Origin: CAXSEF01 sp050920955
GTDB taxonomy: Bacteria; Pseudomonadota; Alphaproteobacteria; Acetobacterales; Acetobacteraceae
Length of the DNA stretch: 56,906 nt
Direction of reading: 5' to 3'
Assembly: GCA_050920955.1 (NCBI GenBank)
Contig: JBPBQS010000237.1
Span: forward strand, 1 to 56,906
Numbering within the stretch: position 1 is the stretch's first letter; each line of letters starts with the position of its first letter. Shown in pieces: positions 39,517 to 48,223 of the stretch. The position numbers and the translations under genes were made by a program. The notes under the pieces are model-generated. The model was given only the letters and a program-made list of their open reading frames with translations, made no database searches and was not told where the DNA came from.

Positions 39517-41736
39517 TCAGAACCGCTGCAGCAGCCCGCCGAGGACCGTGCGGCGCAGGCCGTACTGCGGTGCGCCGACGCCGACGCCGGTGCCGTCGCG
39601 GATCTCGTAGGTGTGGTCCAGCAGGTTGATCACGTCGAGGCGGAGCTGTGTGCCGCGGCCGAAGCCGACGTCCAGGGTCTGCACGGCGGACAGGTTGACC
39701 GTGCAGTAGGCGGGCAGGTTGCGGCCGTTCGGCACGTCGCCGTCCGCGCGCAGGCCGCTGCCCACGACGAGGTCGGCGGACAGGCGGGCGGGCGAGGTGG
39801 TGCGCTGGAGCACGGTCCAGGCGGCGCCGGCGGAACCGGTCCACTTCTGGTCGTGGTCGAGGTGGATCCAGCGGCTGGAGATGTAGGCGAGGTCGGACGC
39901 GGAGAAGTTGAACTGCGAGGAGACGATGCCCTTGCCGATCGCGCGCGCCAGGGCGGCGTTGCCGTAGAGCGAGAGCGGGCCGCGGTCGTAGGAGCTGCTG
40001 AACTCGAAGCCGTGCACCTGGCCGCGGGCGTAGTTGAACGCGGTGAGGATGATGGGGGCGCCGAACTGGCCCTCGTCGATCAGGTTGCGGGCATCCTTGT
40101 AGTAGGCGTCGACGCCGACGCGCAGGCCGCGGGCGAGCACCTGGTCGACGCCGATGTCGTAGGTGTTGTCGCGCTCGGCGCGGACCGTGCCGTCCTGGGT
40201 GAGCTCGGCGGCGGCGCTGGTGCCGTTGAAGGCCGCGACGGCGGCGCCGCCGACGGACTCGAACGGCGGGGGCACGAAGGTGCGCGAGTAGCCGGCGTGC
40301 ACGGTGGTGGTGTCGGTGGGGCGCCACACGGCGTTGACGCGCGGGGAGAGCTGCTGCTCGTGGGTGAACTCGTCGACGCGGTCGAAGCGCAGGCCGGCGT
40401 TGAGCGTCACGCGCGGCAGGACGCGCCACTCGTCCTGCAGGTAGAGGCCGTAGATGGTGCCGGTCCTGCCCTGGCCCTGGTGGATGGCGAAGGGGGCCGC
40501 CGTGTCGCCGCCCGCCGCGGGCAGCACCGTGGAGTCCGTGCTGCCGACGTTGCGCTCGGCGAACACCTGGAAGCCGGCGCGCAGGGTGTGGTGGTCGTTC
40601 AGGCGCAGGCTGGCGTCGGTCTGCTCGCCGCTCGACCAGACGGAGCGCGCGGCGGTCTGCGACACGCCGTTGAACAGCAGGTCGCCGATCGGGTCGGGCG
40701 TGTAGTGCAGGCTGCTGTATCGGCTGAACGCAGAGGTCTGCACGTCGAGCGGGCCGGCGTGGTGCTGCAGCGACAGGATGGCGAAGTCGGTGATCTCGCG
40801 CTGGTGCTGCGCGAGGTTCGTGCTGTCGAAGGTCGTGGCGCCGCCGACGGACAGGCCGAGCGAGGGCGTCTGGCCGGGGTTGTTCGGGATCTGGAAGAAG
40901 TCGTTGGAGAAGCCGGCGATCAGGCTGAGCCGCGTGTCGGGGCCGACCAGGCCGGAGACATGCGCCAGGCCGTGCTGCTGGTTGCTGAGGTCGTGCACGG
41001 CGTTGAAGCCGGGGGTGGGGTTCTCGATGCCGACGCGGGTGTGGAGGAAGTCGCCGGTGACGAAGTAGTCGACGGCGCCGGAGCGGCCGCCGTAGGCGAA
41101 GCTGGGCTGCAGGGTGTCGCGCGCGCCGCCGTAGATCGAGAGGGTTCCGCCGGGGTCGGTGGTGCCGGACTTGGTGGTGATGTCGACCACGCCGGCGGTG
41201 AGGAAGCCGTACTGGGCGGGCAGGGCGCCGGTGATCAGCGAGAGCGAGTGGGCGAAGCGGCCCTCCAGCGCCTGGCCGAACACGGACAGGCCCTCGGGGA
41301 GCTGGACGCCGTCGAGGCGGAACTGCACCTCGTTGTGGTCGCCGCGCACGTGGATCTGGCCGAAGGAGTCCTGCGCCACGCCGGGGGCCTGCAGCAGCAC
41401 CTGGCCGAGCTGGGCGTTGTCGCCCTGCGGGATCGACTCGATGGCGCGGCGGCCGAACTCGTAGGTGGTGGCGCCGAGGCCGGGCTGGATCGCGCTGCGG
41501 GCGGCGTCAAGGCGGGTGGTCACGGCGACCTCGGGCACGTCGATCCTGACCAGGGGCGGGGCGTCGTCGCCGGGGCCCGGGAGCGCCGCGGGGTCGGGCG
41601 GCGGGGTGTCGGCGGCGTAGGCCGCGGGCGTGCACAGCAGGCCCCAGGCGAGGGGGTGAAGAAGCACGCCGCACAGCAGGCAGCGGCGGCGCAGGAGCGT
41701 CCTGCCCGGACGTGGGCGCAGCGGCATGAAGCTCAT
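39517..41736 (-). CDS. TonB-dependent outer-membrane receptor
   Basis: A 739-residue receptor. After an Arg-rich n-region and a signal segment ending PAAYAA, the plug (about 70-190) reads YEFGRRAIESIPQGDNAQLGQVLLQAPGVAQDSFGQIHVRGDHNEVQFRLDGVQLPEG. This is the CarbopepD/plug type without a classic siderophore signature. The barrel ends LGGLLQRF with the terminal aromatic. Ligand unknown. A second ATG is at codon 4. An AT-rich, palindromic promoter region precedes it. Confidence 0.9.
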   Translation of the reverse strand: MSFMPLRPRPGRTLLRRRCLLCGVLLHPLAWGLLCTPAAYAADTPPPDPAALPGPGDDAPPLVRIDVPEVAVTTRLDAARSAIQPGLGATTYEFGRRAIESIPQGDNAQLGQVLLQAPGVAQDSFGQIHVRGDHNEVQFRLDGVQLPEGLSVFGQALEGRFAHSLSLITGALPAQYGFLTAGVVDITTKSGTTDPGGTLSIYGGARDTLQPSFAYGGRSGAVDYFVTGDFLHTRVGIENPTPGFNAVHDLSNQQHGLAHVSGLVGPDTRLSLIAGFSNDFFQIPNNPGQTPSLGLSVGGATTFDSTNLAQHQREITDFAILSLQHHAGPLDVQTSAFSRYSSLHYTPDPIGDLLFNGVSQTAARSVWSSGEQTDASLRLNDHHTLRAGFQVFAERNVGSTDSTVLPAAGGDTAAPFAIHQGQGRTGTIYGLYLQDEWRVLPRVTLNAGLRFDRVDEFTHEQQLSPRVNAVWRPTDTTTVHAGYSRTFVPPPFESVGGAAVAAFNGTSAAAELTQDGTVRAERDNTYDIGVDQVLARGLRVGVDAYYKDARNLIDEGQFGAPIILTAFNYARGQVHGFEFSSSYDRGPLSLYGNAALARAIGKGIVSSQFNFSASDLAYISSRWIHLDHDQKWTGSAGAAWTVLQRTTSPARLSADLVVGSGLRADGDVPNGRNLPAYCTVNLSAVQTLDVGFGRGTQLRLDVINLLDHTYEIRDGTGVGVGAPQYGLRRTVLGGLLQRF

Positions 41737-41754
41737 CCGAGAGGCCGTCCCCGT

Positions 41755-41782
41755 GATATGATATGTTATAGGGTACCATATC
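41755..41782 (-). promoter_or_regulatory. AT-rich operator/promoter before the second TonB receptor
   Basis: GATATG and CATATC form an inverted pair separated by 16 bases that include TATAAC on the minus strand (a -10-like hexamer) and the palindrome GGTACC. Such AT content is exceptional here. It lies 20-45 bases before the receptor start, a position suited to metal-dependent repression. Confidence 0.5.
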
Positions 41783-41814
41783 CGGGACGGTGTCCAGGCG
41801 TGGCGGCCGTGGGA

Positions 41815-42936
41815 TCAGCGCAGGGCGGCGGGCAGGGCGGCGAGGCAGCGCGCGACGTCGGCCTCGTCCGCCCAGACGTGCGGGCTGAGGCGCAGCACGC
41901 CGAGCCGGACGCTGCAGAAGACGCCGGCCTCGCGCAGCCGCGCGACCAGCTCGGGCGGCACGCCGCCGGGCACGCGCAGCCCGAGGATGTGCGCCGAGCG
42001 CAAGGCGCGGGGCGCCACGCCCAGGCCCAGGGCGGCGGCGCCGTCGGCCAGGCGGTCGGTCAGCGCCCGCAGCCGCGCGGAGACCGCCGGCACGCCCCAG
42101 CCGGCGACCAGCTCCATCCCGGTCGCGGCCATGCGCAGGGACACGGGGTCGTCGCGCTCGCCCTTGTCGTAGCGGCGCGCGCCGGCGGCAGGCGCCAGGT
42201 TGCCGGCGTTCTCCTCCAGCGCCGTGCCGTGCTGCCGGTGGGGGGCGGCGTAGAGGAAGGCCAGGGCGTAGGGGCCGAGCGTCCACTTGTAGGTGGGGAA
42301 GGCCAGGAAGTCGGGGCGCAGGTGCGCGACGTCGACCGGCTCGGCGCCCACCGCCTGCGTCGCGTCCACCACCAATGCTGCTCCCGCGTCGCGGATGGCC
42401 GGGGCGAGCCGCGCGAGGTCGATGCGCGCGCCGTCGGACCAGTGCAGCGGCGTGAGCGTCGCCACCGCGAGCGGCGCCGCGCCGGGGCGGGCGATGGCGT
42501 CGAGCAGCGCCGCGGTCCAGTCGCCGTCCGACGGGCGCGCCACCGTGTCGACGACCAGGCCGCGTTCGGCGGCGAGGCGGTCCCAGGCGTGGCGCTGCGA
42601 GGGGAACTCGTCGGCCACGCGCAGGATGCGCCCGCCGCGCGCGGGGGAGAGGTTGCGCGCGGCGGTGGCGATGGCGTGGCTGACGGAGCCGACGATCGCG
42701 ACGTCGTCCGCGGCCGCGCCGACCAGCGTTGCCGCCGCCGTGCGCGCGCGTTCCCCCCAGGCGGCGTCGTCTTCGCGCGCGTGCAGCCAGGGGAGGCTCT
42801 TGGACAGGATGCCGGCCTCGCCGGCGAGGCGCACGGCGCGCGGCAGGGGGCTCCAGGCGGCGGCGTCGAGGTAGCTGACGTCGTCGGGCATCTCGAAGTG
42901 GTGGCGCTGGCAGGCGAGCGGCGCGGCGGTGTCCAT
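41815..42936 (-). CDS. Class V aminotransferase / cysteine desulfurase-like PLP enzyme
   Basis: A 373-residue fold-type I PLP protein of the isopenicillin-N-epimerase/NifS-like group. It shows VSYLDAAAWSPLP at the N terminus, IVGSVSHAIATAARNL (cofactor phosphate), LTPLHWSDGARIDL, the VVDATQAVGAEPVDV aspartate, and the Schiff-base lysine in FPTYKWTLGPYALAFLY. No NifU or Suf partner is adjacent, so a desulfurase role is not supported. It is divergent from the DHH gene 85 bases away. Confidence 0.88.
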   Translation of the reverse strand: MDTAAPLACQRHHFEMPDDVSYLDAAAWSPLPRAVRLAGEAGILSKSLPWLHAREDDAAWGERARTAAATLVGAAADDVAIVGSVSHAIATAARNLSPARGGRILRVADEFPSQRHAWDRLAAERGLVVDTVARPSDGDWTAALLDAIARPGAAPLAVATLTPLHWSDGARIDLARLAPAIRDAGAALVVDATQAVGAEPVDVAHLRPDFLAFPTYKWTLGPYALAFLYAAPHRQHGTALEENAGNLAPAAGARRYDKGERDDPVSLRMAATGMELVAGWGVPAVSARLRALTDRLADGAAALGLGVAPRALRSAHILGLRVPGGVPPELVARLREAGVFCSVRLGVLRLSPHVWADEADVARCLAALPAALR

Positions 42937-43021
42937 GGCACGCGATGCTACAGGCGGCGGCACGGCGCAGGAAGCGGCGGGTCCGGGGCGAACCCGGGGG
43001 CGGCCGGCGCTTTGTGGTGCG

Positions 43022-44095
43022 ATGACATCCCATGCCGACGCGCGCACAGAGACCGCTTCCGCCTTCGCCACGGCCGTCCGGGGGTTCGACCGGGGCGCCC
43101 CGGTCTGGATCCTGGGCCACAACGACGCGGACGGGCTGTCCGCCACCGCCCTGTTCGCGCGCGGCTTCGCGTCGGCGGGGTGGGACGTGCGCACGCGCAT
43201 CGTCGGGCGCGGCGAGAGCCCGTGGTCGGACGCGATGCGCGCCGAGCTGAGGGGCGAGCCAGCGGGCGGGGTGGTGATCACAGACCTCGGCGTGCGCGAC
43301 GCGCTGCCGATGCCCGGCGTGCCCACCGTGGTGGTGGACCACCACATCCCCGGCGCGGCCCCGGCCGGCGCCACGGTGATCAGCGGGCACGGCCAGGACC
43401 CGATCCCGACCTCCTCGCTGCTGGCGTTCTGGTGCGCGGGCGCGCTCGCGGACGCGGAGCCGTGGCTGTGGCTGGCGGCGGTCGGGCTGATCGGCGACAT
43501 GGCGGAGAAGGCGGGGTTCCCCGAGATGGAGGCCGCGCGCCGCTTCGGCGTCACCGCGCTGCGCGAGGCGGCGGTGCTGGTCAACGCGCCGCGGCGCAGC
43601 GCGTCGGGCGACGCGGGGCCGGCGCTGTCGCTGCTGATGGCGGCGGACGGGCCGAAGGACGTGCTGTCGGGCGAGCGGCCGGAGGCGGCCGCGGTGCTGG
43701 CGGCGCGCGCGGAGGTTCGGGGGGCGCTGGAGGCGGCGCGCCGGGTCGGGCCGGTGGTGCGCGGCGAGGTGGCGCTGATCCGCTTCGCCTCGGCCACGCA
43801 GATCCACCCGCTGATCGCCCAGCAGTGGCGTGGGCGGCTGCGCGACAAGGTCGTGATGGCGGCCAACACGGGCTACCGGCCGGGCTGGGTGCACTTCGCG
43901 GTGCGCTCCGGCGAGGACCGCGACCTGGTGGCGTTCCTGGCGGAGCACAGGCCGCCCGGCGCGGACGAGATGTACGGGTCAGGCCACCGCCAGGCGACGG
44001 GCGGGGCGCTGCGGCCGGCGGACTGGAACGCGTTTATCACCGGGCTGGGTTTTGCCGCCTCGGCCTGCGTGCCGGACACGGAGGCGGCGGCATGA
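43022..44095 (+). CDS. DHH-superfamily phosphoesterase
   Basis: A 357-residue protein. DHH motifs in order are GHNDADGLSAT (motif I, metal aspartates), VVITDLGVRD (II), TVVVDHHIPG (III) and AVGLIGDMAEKAG (IV). A C-terminal DHHA1-like region has the YGSGHRQATGGAL glycine/histidine segment. It resembles RecJ-like single-strand exonucleases and small-nucleotide phosphodiesterases. It overlaps the UVDE gene by 4 bases (ATGA), which favours a role in DNA repair over a role in c-di-AMP turnover. Confidence 0.88.
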   Translation: MTSHADARTETASAFATAVRGFDRGAPVWILGHNDADGLSATALFARGFASAGWDVRTRIVGRGESPWSDAMRAELRGEPAGGVVITDLGVRDALPMPGVPTVVVDHHIPGAAPAGATVISGHGQDPIPTSSLLAFWCAGALADAEPWLWLAAVGLIGDMAEKAGFPEMEAARRFGVTALREAAVLVNAPRRSASGDAGPALSLLMAADGPKDVLSGERPEAAAVLAARAEVRGALEAARRVGPVVRGEVALIRFASATQIHPLIAQQWRGRLRDKVVMAANTGYRPGWVHFAVRSGEDRDLVAFLAEHRPPGADEMYGSGHRQATGGALRPADWNAFITGLGFAASACVPDTEAAA

Positions 44096-45174
44096 GCGGC
44101 GTCCCGATGCGCCTCGGCTTTCCCGTCAAGGTGATGGGCAAGGCCGGGCTCAAGAGCAACGACACGCGGCGCTGGCAGCAGAACCCGCACCTGAAGACGT
44201 CGCTGGAGCACATCGACGCGATCCTGGACTACCTCGTGAAGCGGCGCATCAACATGTACCGGATGTCGTCGGACCTCGCGCCGTACGCCACGCACCCGGA
44301 CATGCCGCAGTTCCACGGCATGGTGGCGGAGAGCGACGCCGAGCTGCGCGCCATCGGGAAGAAGGCGCGCGCGCTGGACATCCGGCTGTCGTTCCATCCG
44401 TCGCAGTACGTGCTGCTCAACAGCCCGGACCCGGAGCTGACGCGGCGCAGCATTAACGACCTGGCGTCGCAGGCGGAGATGCTGGACCGCATGGAGCTCG
44501 GGCCGGAAGCGGTGATGGTGACGCACGTGGGCGGCGCGTACGGCGACGTGGAGGGTTCGCGCGCGCGATGGGCGCAGACTTGGCCGACGCTGCCGGAGCA
44601 CGTGCGTCGGCGGCTGGTGCTGGAGCACGACGACATACGCTTCTCCGCGGCCGACGTGCTTTGGGTGCACGAGCAGACGGGCGTGCGGCTGATCTTCGAC
44701 TACCAGCACCACTGGTGCCTGAACCCGGGGCAGCTCGACGCGATCGACGTGCTGCGCCGCATCCTGGCGACGTGGCCGGAAGGGGTGCGGCCGAAGATCC
44801 ACTTCTCCTCGCCACGCACGGAGCTGCGCGAGCTGGTGAAGGTGGACAAGAAGACGCGCAAGAAGACGAAGACCCTGCGCCCCCCGGTCTGGACGGGGCA
44901 CGCGGACTTCACCAACCCGTTCGAGTTCGCCCGCTTCATGCGCGACGCGGCAGGGCTCGAGTTCGACATCATGCTGGAGGGCAAGTCGAAGGACATATCG
45001 CTGCTGAAGCTGCGGCCGGACCTGCTGCGCTACGCGCCGGACGTGGCGGCGCGCTTCGGGGTGTTCCCCGCGGAGGCCGCGGCGCTGGACGCGGAGGAAG
45101 AGGCGCTGGAGGCGGACCACGACCCGGCGGAGGATGCGGACGTGGACGAAGGCGGCGGTGCGGGCACGGACTGA
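44092..45174 (+). CDS. uvsE: UV damage endonuclease (UvdE/UvsE)
   Basis: A 360-residue TIM-barrel endonuclease that nicks DNA 5' of UV photoproducts. Signatures: RLGFPVKVMG, LDYLVKRRINMYRMSSDLAPYATHP, RLSFHPSQYVLLNSPD, VMVTHVGGAYGD, LVLEHDD and LIFDYQHHWCLNPG (metal-binding histidines and acids), KIHFSSPRTE and FDIMLEGKSKDISLL. It has an acidic C-terminal tail (EEEALEADHDPAEDADVDE). The start overlaps the DHH stop as ATGA, so the two are coupled. Confidence 0.94.
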   Translation: MSGVPMRLGFPVKVMGKAGLKSNDTRRWQQNPHLKTSLEHIDAILDYLVKRRINMYRMSSDLAPYATHPDMPQFHGMVAESDAELRAIGKKARALDIRLSFHPSQYVLLNSPDPELTRRSINDLASQAEMLDRMELGPEAVMVTHVGGAYGDVEGSRARWAQTWPTLPEHVRRRLVLEHDDIRFSAADVLWVHEQTGVRLIFDYQHHWCLNPGQLDAIDVLRRILATWPEGVRPKIHFSSPRTELRELVKVDKKTRKKTKTLRPPVWTGHADFTNPFEFARFMRDAAGLEFDIMLEGKSKDISLLKLRPDLLRYAPDVAARFGVFPAEAAALDAEEEALEADHDPAEDADVDEGGGAGTD

Positions 45175-45363
45175 GCGGGGCGAGAGGCGCTCGCGCGTCA
45201 GGATCGATCCGGATACGCAACGCCGTGCCTGATGCCGAAGCGGCGCCGCCCCTGGCAAGGTCCGGGGGCGGCGCGTCGGGTCAGCCCCTCTGCCGGACCT
45301 CGGCGCCGCTGTCGGGGCGCGCCGGGCCGAGCCGCGCTGCCGGCGGCGGGGCAGACGGTGGCC

Positions 45364-45552
45364 ATGATGGTGTTCCGCCCAGGCATGGACGCGAACCAGG
45401 CGCCGGGCGGGCGCGTGATCTGGAGCAGCCGCTCCGGCGGCGTGCGCGCGGTCGACCTCGGGCCGGGCGACCTGGACCTCTACCGGCGTGGGGCAGTGCT
45501 CGTGAGCCGCCCGGCGCTTGTCGGCGGCTGCCTGGCGCTGTCGCCCGCCTGA
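45364..45552 (+). CDS. Possible small hypothetical protein
   Basis: A 62-residue frame (MMVFRPGMDANQAPGGRVIWSSRSGGVRAVDLG...) with balanced composition but no recognised domain. An upstream in-frame ATG at 45232 would add 44 Arg/Gly-rich residues, which look like a GC artefact. No good ribosome site. It fills most of the gap between UVDE and the pilin-like gene. Confidence 0.35.
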   Translation: MMVFRPGMDANQAPGGRVIWSSRSGGVRAVDLGPGDLDLYRRGAVLVSRPALVGGCLALSPA

Positions 45553-45627
45553 CGCCGGGACGCGCGGCGTTCATCGGGGGGCAAGCATTGCGGCGCATCG
45601 TGGCGCCACGCCGTGCGGGACCTCGCG

Positions 45628-46254
45628 ATGACCAGACGATCCTCCGAGGCCGGGTTCACCCTGCTGGAGCTGATGGCGACCGTCGTGTGCATCACGGTGC
45701 TGGCGGCGGTGGCGACGCCGCGCCTGTCCGGCTACGTCCGCCAGGGCCGGCTGGAGGCGGCCAAGCCCTACCTGGCGCAGATCGCGGCGCGCGAGCGGAT
45801 GTACCGGATCGAGAGCGGGCAGTACTGCTGCACCACCAGCGGCACGGCCGAGGACAACCTCGTCGCGGGGCTCGGCGTGGCGCTGGCCGACACCGGCGAC
45901 TTCTGCTTCGTGTTCGTCTGCCAGAGCACGACGCTGTGCCAGTCGGTGTCGGGCTCCGGGTTCATCTCTCCCTCGGCGAGCGCGCCGGACTTCGAGGTCT
46001 GGGCGATCCTGCAGGACGCCACCCCCACCACCAATCCGGGGCCGGGCGGCACCGCCTGCACGCCCGCGACCGGCAAGGCGGCGGGCACCGGGTTCGTGGC
46101 GGCTGCGACGTCGGCGAGCGCGGGCCGCGGCGGCCAGGTCGTGGTGCTGCGCTACCCGCCGCCGGTCAACGGGATCGGGGCGAACGGCACCTACCACGCC
46201 GTGCCGATGGACTGGCGCGACGGCGTCAGCATCTCGGACGCGATGTCGCCCTGA
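45628..46254 (+). CDS. Type IV pilin-like prepilin (PilE/pseudopilin family)
   Basis: A 208-residue prepilin. The leader MTRRSSEAG is cut after G9 to give F10-TLLELM, with the essential glutamate at mature +5 (E14), then the hydrophobic assembly helix to about residue 32. RLEAAKPYLAQIAARERMYRIESGQYC is typical of PilE-like minor pilins. The globular part has seven or more cysteines, including YCCTTSG and DFCFVFVCQSTTLC, so several disulfides are likely. It would be processed by the prepilin peptidase at 49.5 kb. A GTG at 45613 is an alternative start. Confidence 0.88.
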   Translation: MTRRSSEAGFTLLELMATVVCITVLAAVATPRLSGYVRQGRLEAAKPYLAQIAARERMYRIESGQYCCTTSGTAEDNLVAGLGVALADTGDFCFVFVCQSTTLCQSVSGSGFISPSASAPDFEVWAILQDATPTTNPGPGGTACTPATGKAAGTGFVAAATSASAGRGGQVVVLRYPPPVNGIGANGTYHAVPMDWRDGVSISDAMSP

Positions 46255-46265
46255 GCGGCACCGCG

Positions 46266-46404
46266 CAGGAAGCAAGCAGTTCTTTCTTGAAAGAAAGAAC
46301 CAAAGAACTTCACCCACTGGGCCTGTGCCACCCGCGTCGCGCAGGATCTGATGGGCAAAGTCTTTTTGCTTCTTTTTCTTCAGAAAAAGAAGGCCTTGCT
46401 GTCT
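46266..46404. terminator. Family B repeat, copy B3
   Basis: Intact outer hairpins (GTTCTTTCTT/AAGAAAGAAC and CTTCTTTTTC/GAAAAAGAAG). The central stem is weakened on its left arm (ACTTCACCCA against TGGGCAAAGT) and carries a longer GC-rich loop. It lies between the convergent pilin and PP2C genes. Confidence 0.72.
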
Positions 46405-46405
46405 C

Positions 46406-47143
46406 CTAGCGCACCAGCACGACGGAGACGTTGTCGCGGCCCCCGGCCTCCAGCGCGGCGTGCAGCAGCAGCGTGGCGGCCGAGGCGACGTCGTCGGCGG
46501 CGCGCAGCAGGGCCGCGATCGACTCGTCGCCCACCATGTCGGTCAGGCCGTCGCTGCACACGAGCAGGCTGTCGCCGGGCAGCAGGACGCCGGCGCCGGC
46601 GTGGGGGTCGATGGGCGCGATCGCGCGCTGCCCGCCCAGGCACTGGAGGATCTCGTGCGAGGCGCGCCCCGTGTCGGGGTGCGCGGCGGCGAGGCGGTCG
46701 TCGCGGCCGAGCTGCTCGAGGCGGCCTTCGCGTAGGCGGTAGATCCGGCTGTCGCCGACGTTGAACCAGCAGAACGCGTCGCCGAGGACGGAGACGCCGG
46801 CGACCGTGCTGCCCATGGTCATGGTCTCGGGGCGGCGCAGCATCAGGTCGTGCAGGCGCAGGTTGGCCTGGCGGATCGCGGCCGCGCAGCCTTCGGGCGT
46901 GGCAAGGCCGGCGGGCTCGGACATCAGCGCGCAGACCACCTCGCGGCTGGCGAGCGCGCCGTGCGGGTGGCCGCCCATGCCGTCGGCCACGACCAGGGCG
47001 AGCGGGCCCGGGCCGTCCAGGACGCCGCCCAGCGGCAGGGCGGGCTCGCCGGTCAGCACCGCGCCGGCGAGGCCGACCGTGTCCTCGTTGGCGTGGCGAC
47101 GGCAGCCGCGCGAGGTGATGGCGGCGACCCTGCGCGGCGTCAT
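46406..47143 (-). CDS. PP2C-family Ser/Thr protein phosphatase
   Basis: A 245-residue PPM/PP2C phosphatase. All metal and phosphate motifs appear intact: RGCRRHANEDTVGL, VVADGMGGHPHG, MGSTVAG, FNVGDSRIYRLREG, LVCSDGLTDMV and GGRDNVSVVLVR. It dephosphorylates Ser/Thr proteins in the cytoplasm. Its start overlaps the EAL gene's stop by 4 bases, so it is translationally coupled to a c-di-GMP phosphodiesterase. No kinase gene is in view. Confidence 0.93.
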   Translation of the reverse strand: MTPRRVAAITSRGCRRHANEDTVGLAGAVLTGEPALPLGGVLDGPGPLALVVADGMGGHPHGALASREVVCALMSEPAGLATPEGCAAAIRQANLRLHDLMLRRPETMTMGSTVAGVSVLGDAFCWFNVGDSRIYRLREGRLEQLGRDDRLAAAHPDTGRASHEILQCLGGQRAIAPIDPHAGAGVLLPGDSLLVCSDGLTDMVGDESIAALLRAADDVASAATLLLHAALEAGGRDNVSVVLVR

Positions 47144-48063
47144 GACGGCACCCCGGGGGCGACGGCGGTTCCGGGCTGGGCGGCCAGCAGGCGGCGCAGC
47201 GCGTCGGCGGGCATCGGCCGGCCGAGGAAGAACGACTGTCCCTCGCAGCAGCCGAGCGCCAGCAGGGCGCGGCACTGCGCCTCGTTGTCGACGCCCTCGG
47301 CGACGATCGACAGGCCGAGCGCGCGGCCGACGGCGATCACGGCGTGGGCGATCGCGGTGTCCTCGGGGTAGCGCAGCATGCCCTGCACGAGGGAGCGGTC
47401 GAGCTTCATCACGCTGAGTGGCAGGCGCTTGAGCGTGGCCAGGCTCGCGTAGCCGGTGCCGAAGTCGTCGAGCGCGATGCCGATGCCGCGGTCGCGGATC
47501 GCCGACAGGGTGAGCAGGGTCTCGATGCCCGCGTCGACCAGCATGGACTCGGTGAGCTCCAGCTCCAGCCTGGCGGGGGGCAGGCCGCTGCGCGCCAGGG
47601 CGGCCTCGACGTCGCCGAGCAGGTCGCCCTGCGCGAGCTGCACGGCGGAGACGTTGACGGACACGACGGCCTCGCCCGGCCACGTGGCGGCCTCGGCGCA
47701 GGCGGCCGCGAGCGCCCAGCGGCCGAGCGCCAGGATGTGGCCGGTGCGCTCGGCGATCGGGATGAACACGGCGGGCGGCACCATGCCGCGTCGGCGGTGC
47801 GGCCAGCGCGACAGGGCCTCGGCGCCGAGGATGCTGCGCCGCTCCAGGCAGAGCCGCGGCTGGAAGTGCAGCGTCATCTGGCCGCGCGCGATCGCCTGGG
47901 CGAGGTCCTGCTCCAGCCTGGCGTCGTCCGGGACCGGGCGCGCCGGCAGGCGGGCGGCGAGGTCGGGGATGGACGGGTCGGCGCCGGGCGGGCACGGCGC
48001 GGCTGCGGCGGCGACGCGCGCCGGTGTGCCGTGGAGGATTGCGGTGTCGTCGGGCAGCGGCAT
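47140..48063 (-). CDS. EAL-domain c-di-GMP phosphodiesterase
   Basis: A 307-residue protein: a Pro/Ala-rich N-terminal 55 residues without recognised domain, then a stand-alone EAL. Catalytic motifs are present: ILGAEALSRW, VSVNVSAVQL, LELELTESML, ALDDFGTGYASL, MKLDRSL, VAEGVDNEAQC and CEGQSFFLGRPM. Hydrolysis of c-di-GMP to pGpG is expected. A GTG start at 48099 is an alternative. It is coupled to PP2C downstream and divergent from the FHA-SpoIIE gene. Confidence 0.9.
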   Translation of the reverse strand: MPLPDDTAILHGTPARVAAAAAPCPPGADPSIPDLAARLPARPVPDDARLEQDLAQAIARGQMTLHFQPRLCLERRSILGAEALSRWPHRRRGMVPPAVFIPIAERTGHILALGRWALAAACAEAATWPGEAVVSVNVSAVQLAQGDLLGDVEAALARSGLPPARLELELTESMLVDAGIETLLTLSAIRDRGIGIALDDFGTGYASLATLKRLPLSVMKLDRSLVQGMLRYPEDTAIAHAVIAVGRALGLSIVAEGVDNEAQCRALLALGCCEGQSFFLGRPMPADALRRLLAAQPGTAVAPGVPS

Positions 48064-48153
48064 CGGCGCGCATTCGTGATGAAGGACGCCACTACGCACG
48101 CGATCGGTGACGATTGCGTAAAGGCGCCGCCGCCGCGGGGATGCGGCCTTGCC

Positions 48154-48168
48154 TTAACGGTGCCCTAA
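48154..48168. promoter_or_regulatory. Near-consensus CtrA-type box in a divergent promoter
   Basis: TTAA-cggtgcc-CTAA has correct N7 spacing with one mismatch to TTAA-N7-TTAA. It is centred in the 160-base gap between the EAL and FHA-SpoIIE genes, so it could control both. Confidence 0.5.
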
Positions 48169-48223
48169 GTGTTGCGCCCTAGCCTTGTCGCAAGTTGCGC
48201 GTGACGGGTTGGGGGTCTGCCGG

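Noticed and set aside
41815..42936. Class V aminotransferase as an Fe-S cluster desulfurase
   Set aside because: There is no Suf/Isc partner or scaffold gene nearby, and the sequence is closer to the epimerase-like group.
39415..43000. Large plus-strand frame opposite the second TonB receptor and class V aminotransferase
   Set aside because: A shadow frame rich in Val, Gly and Ala without motifs; the minus-strand genes carry clear family signatures.
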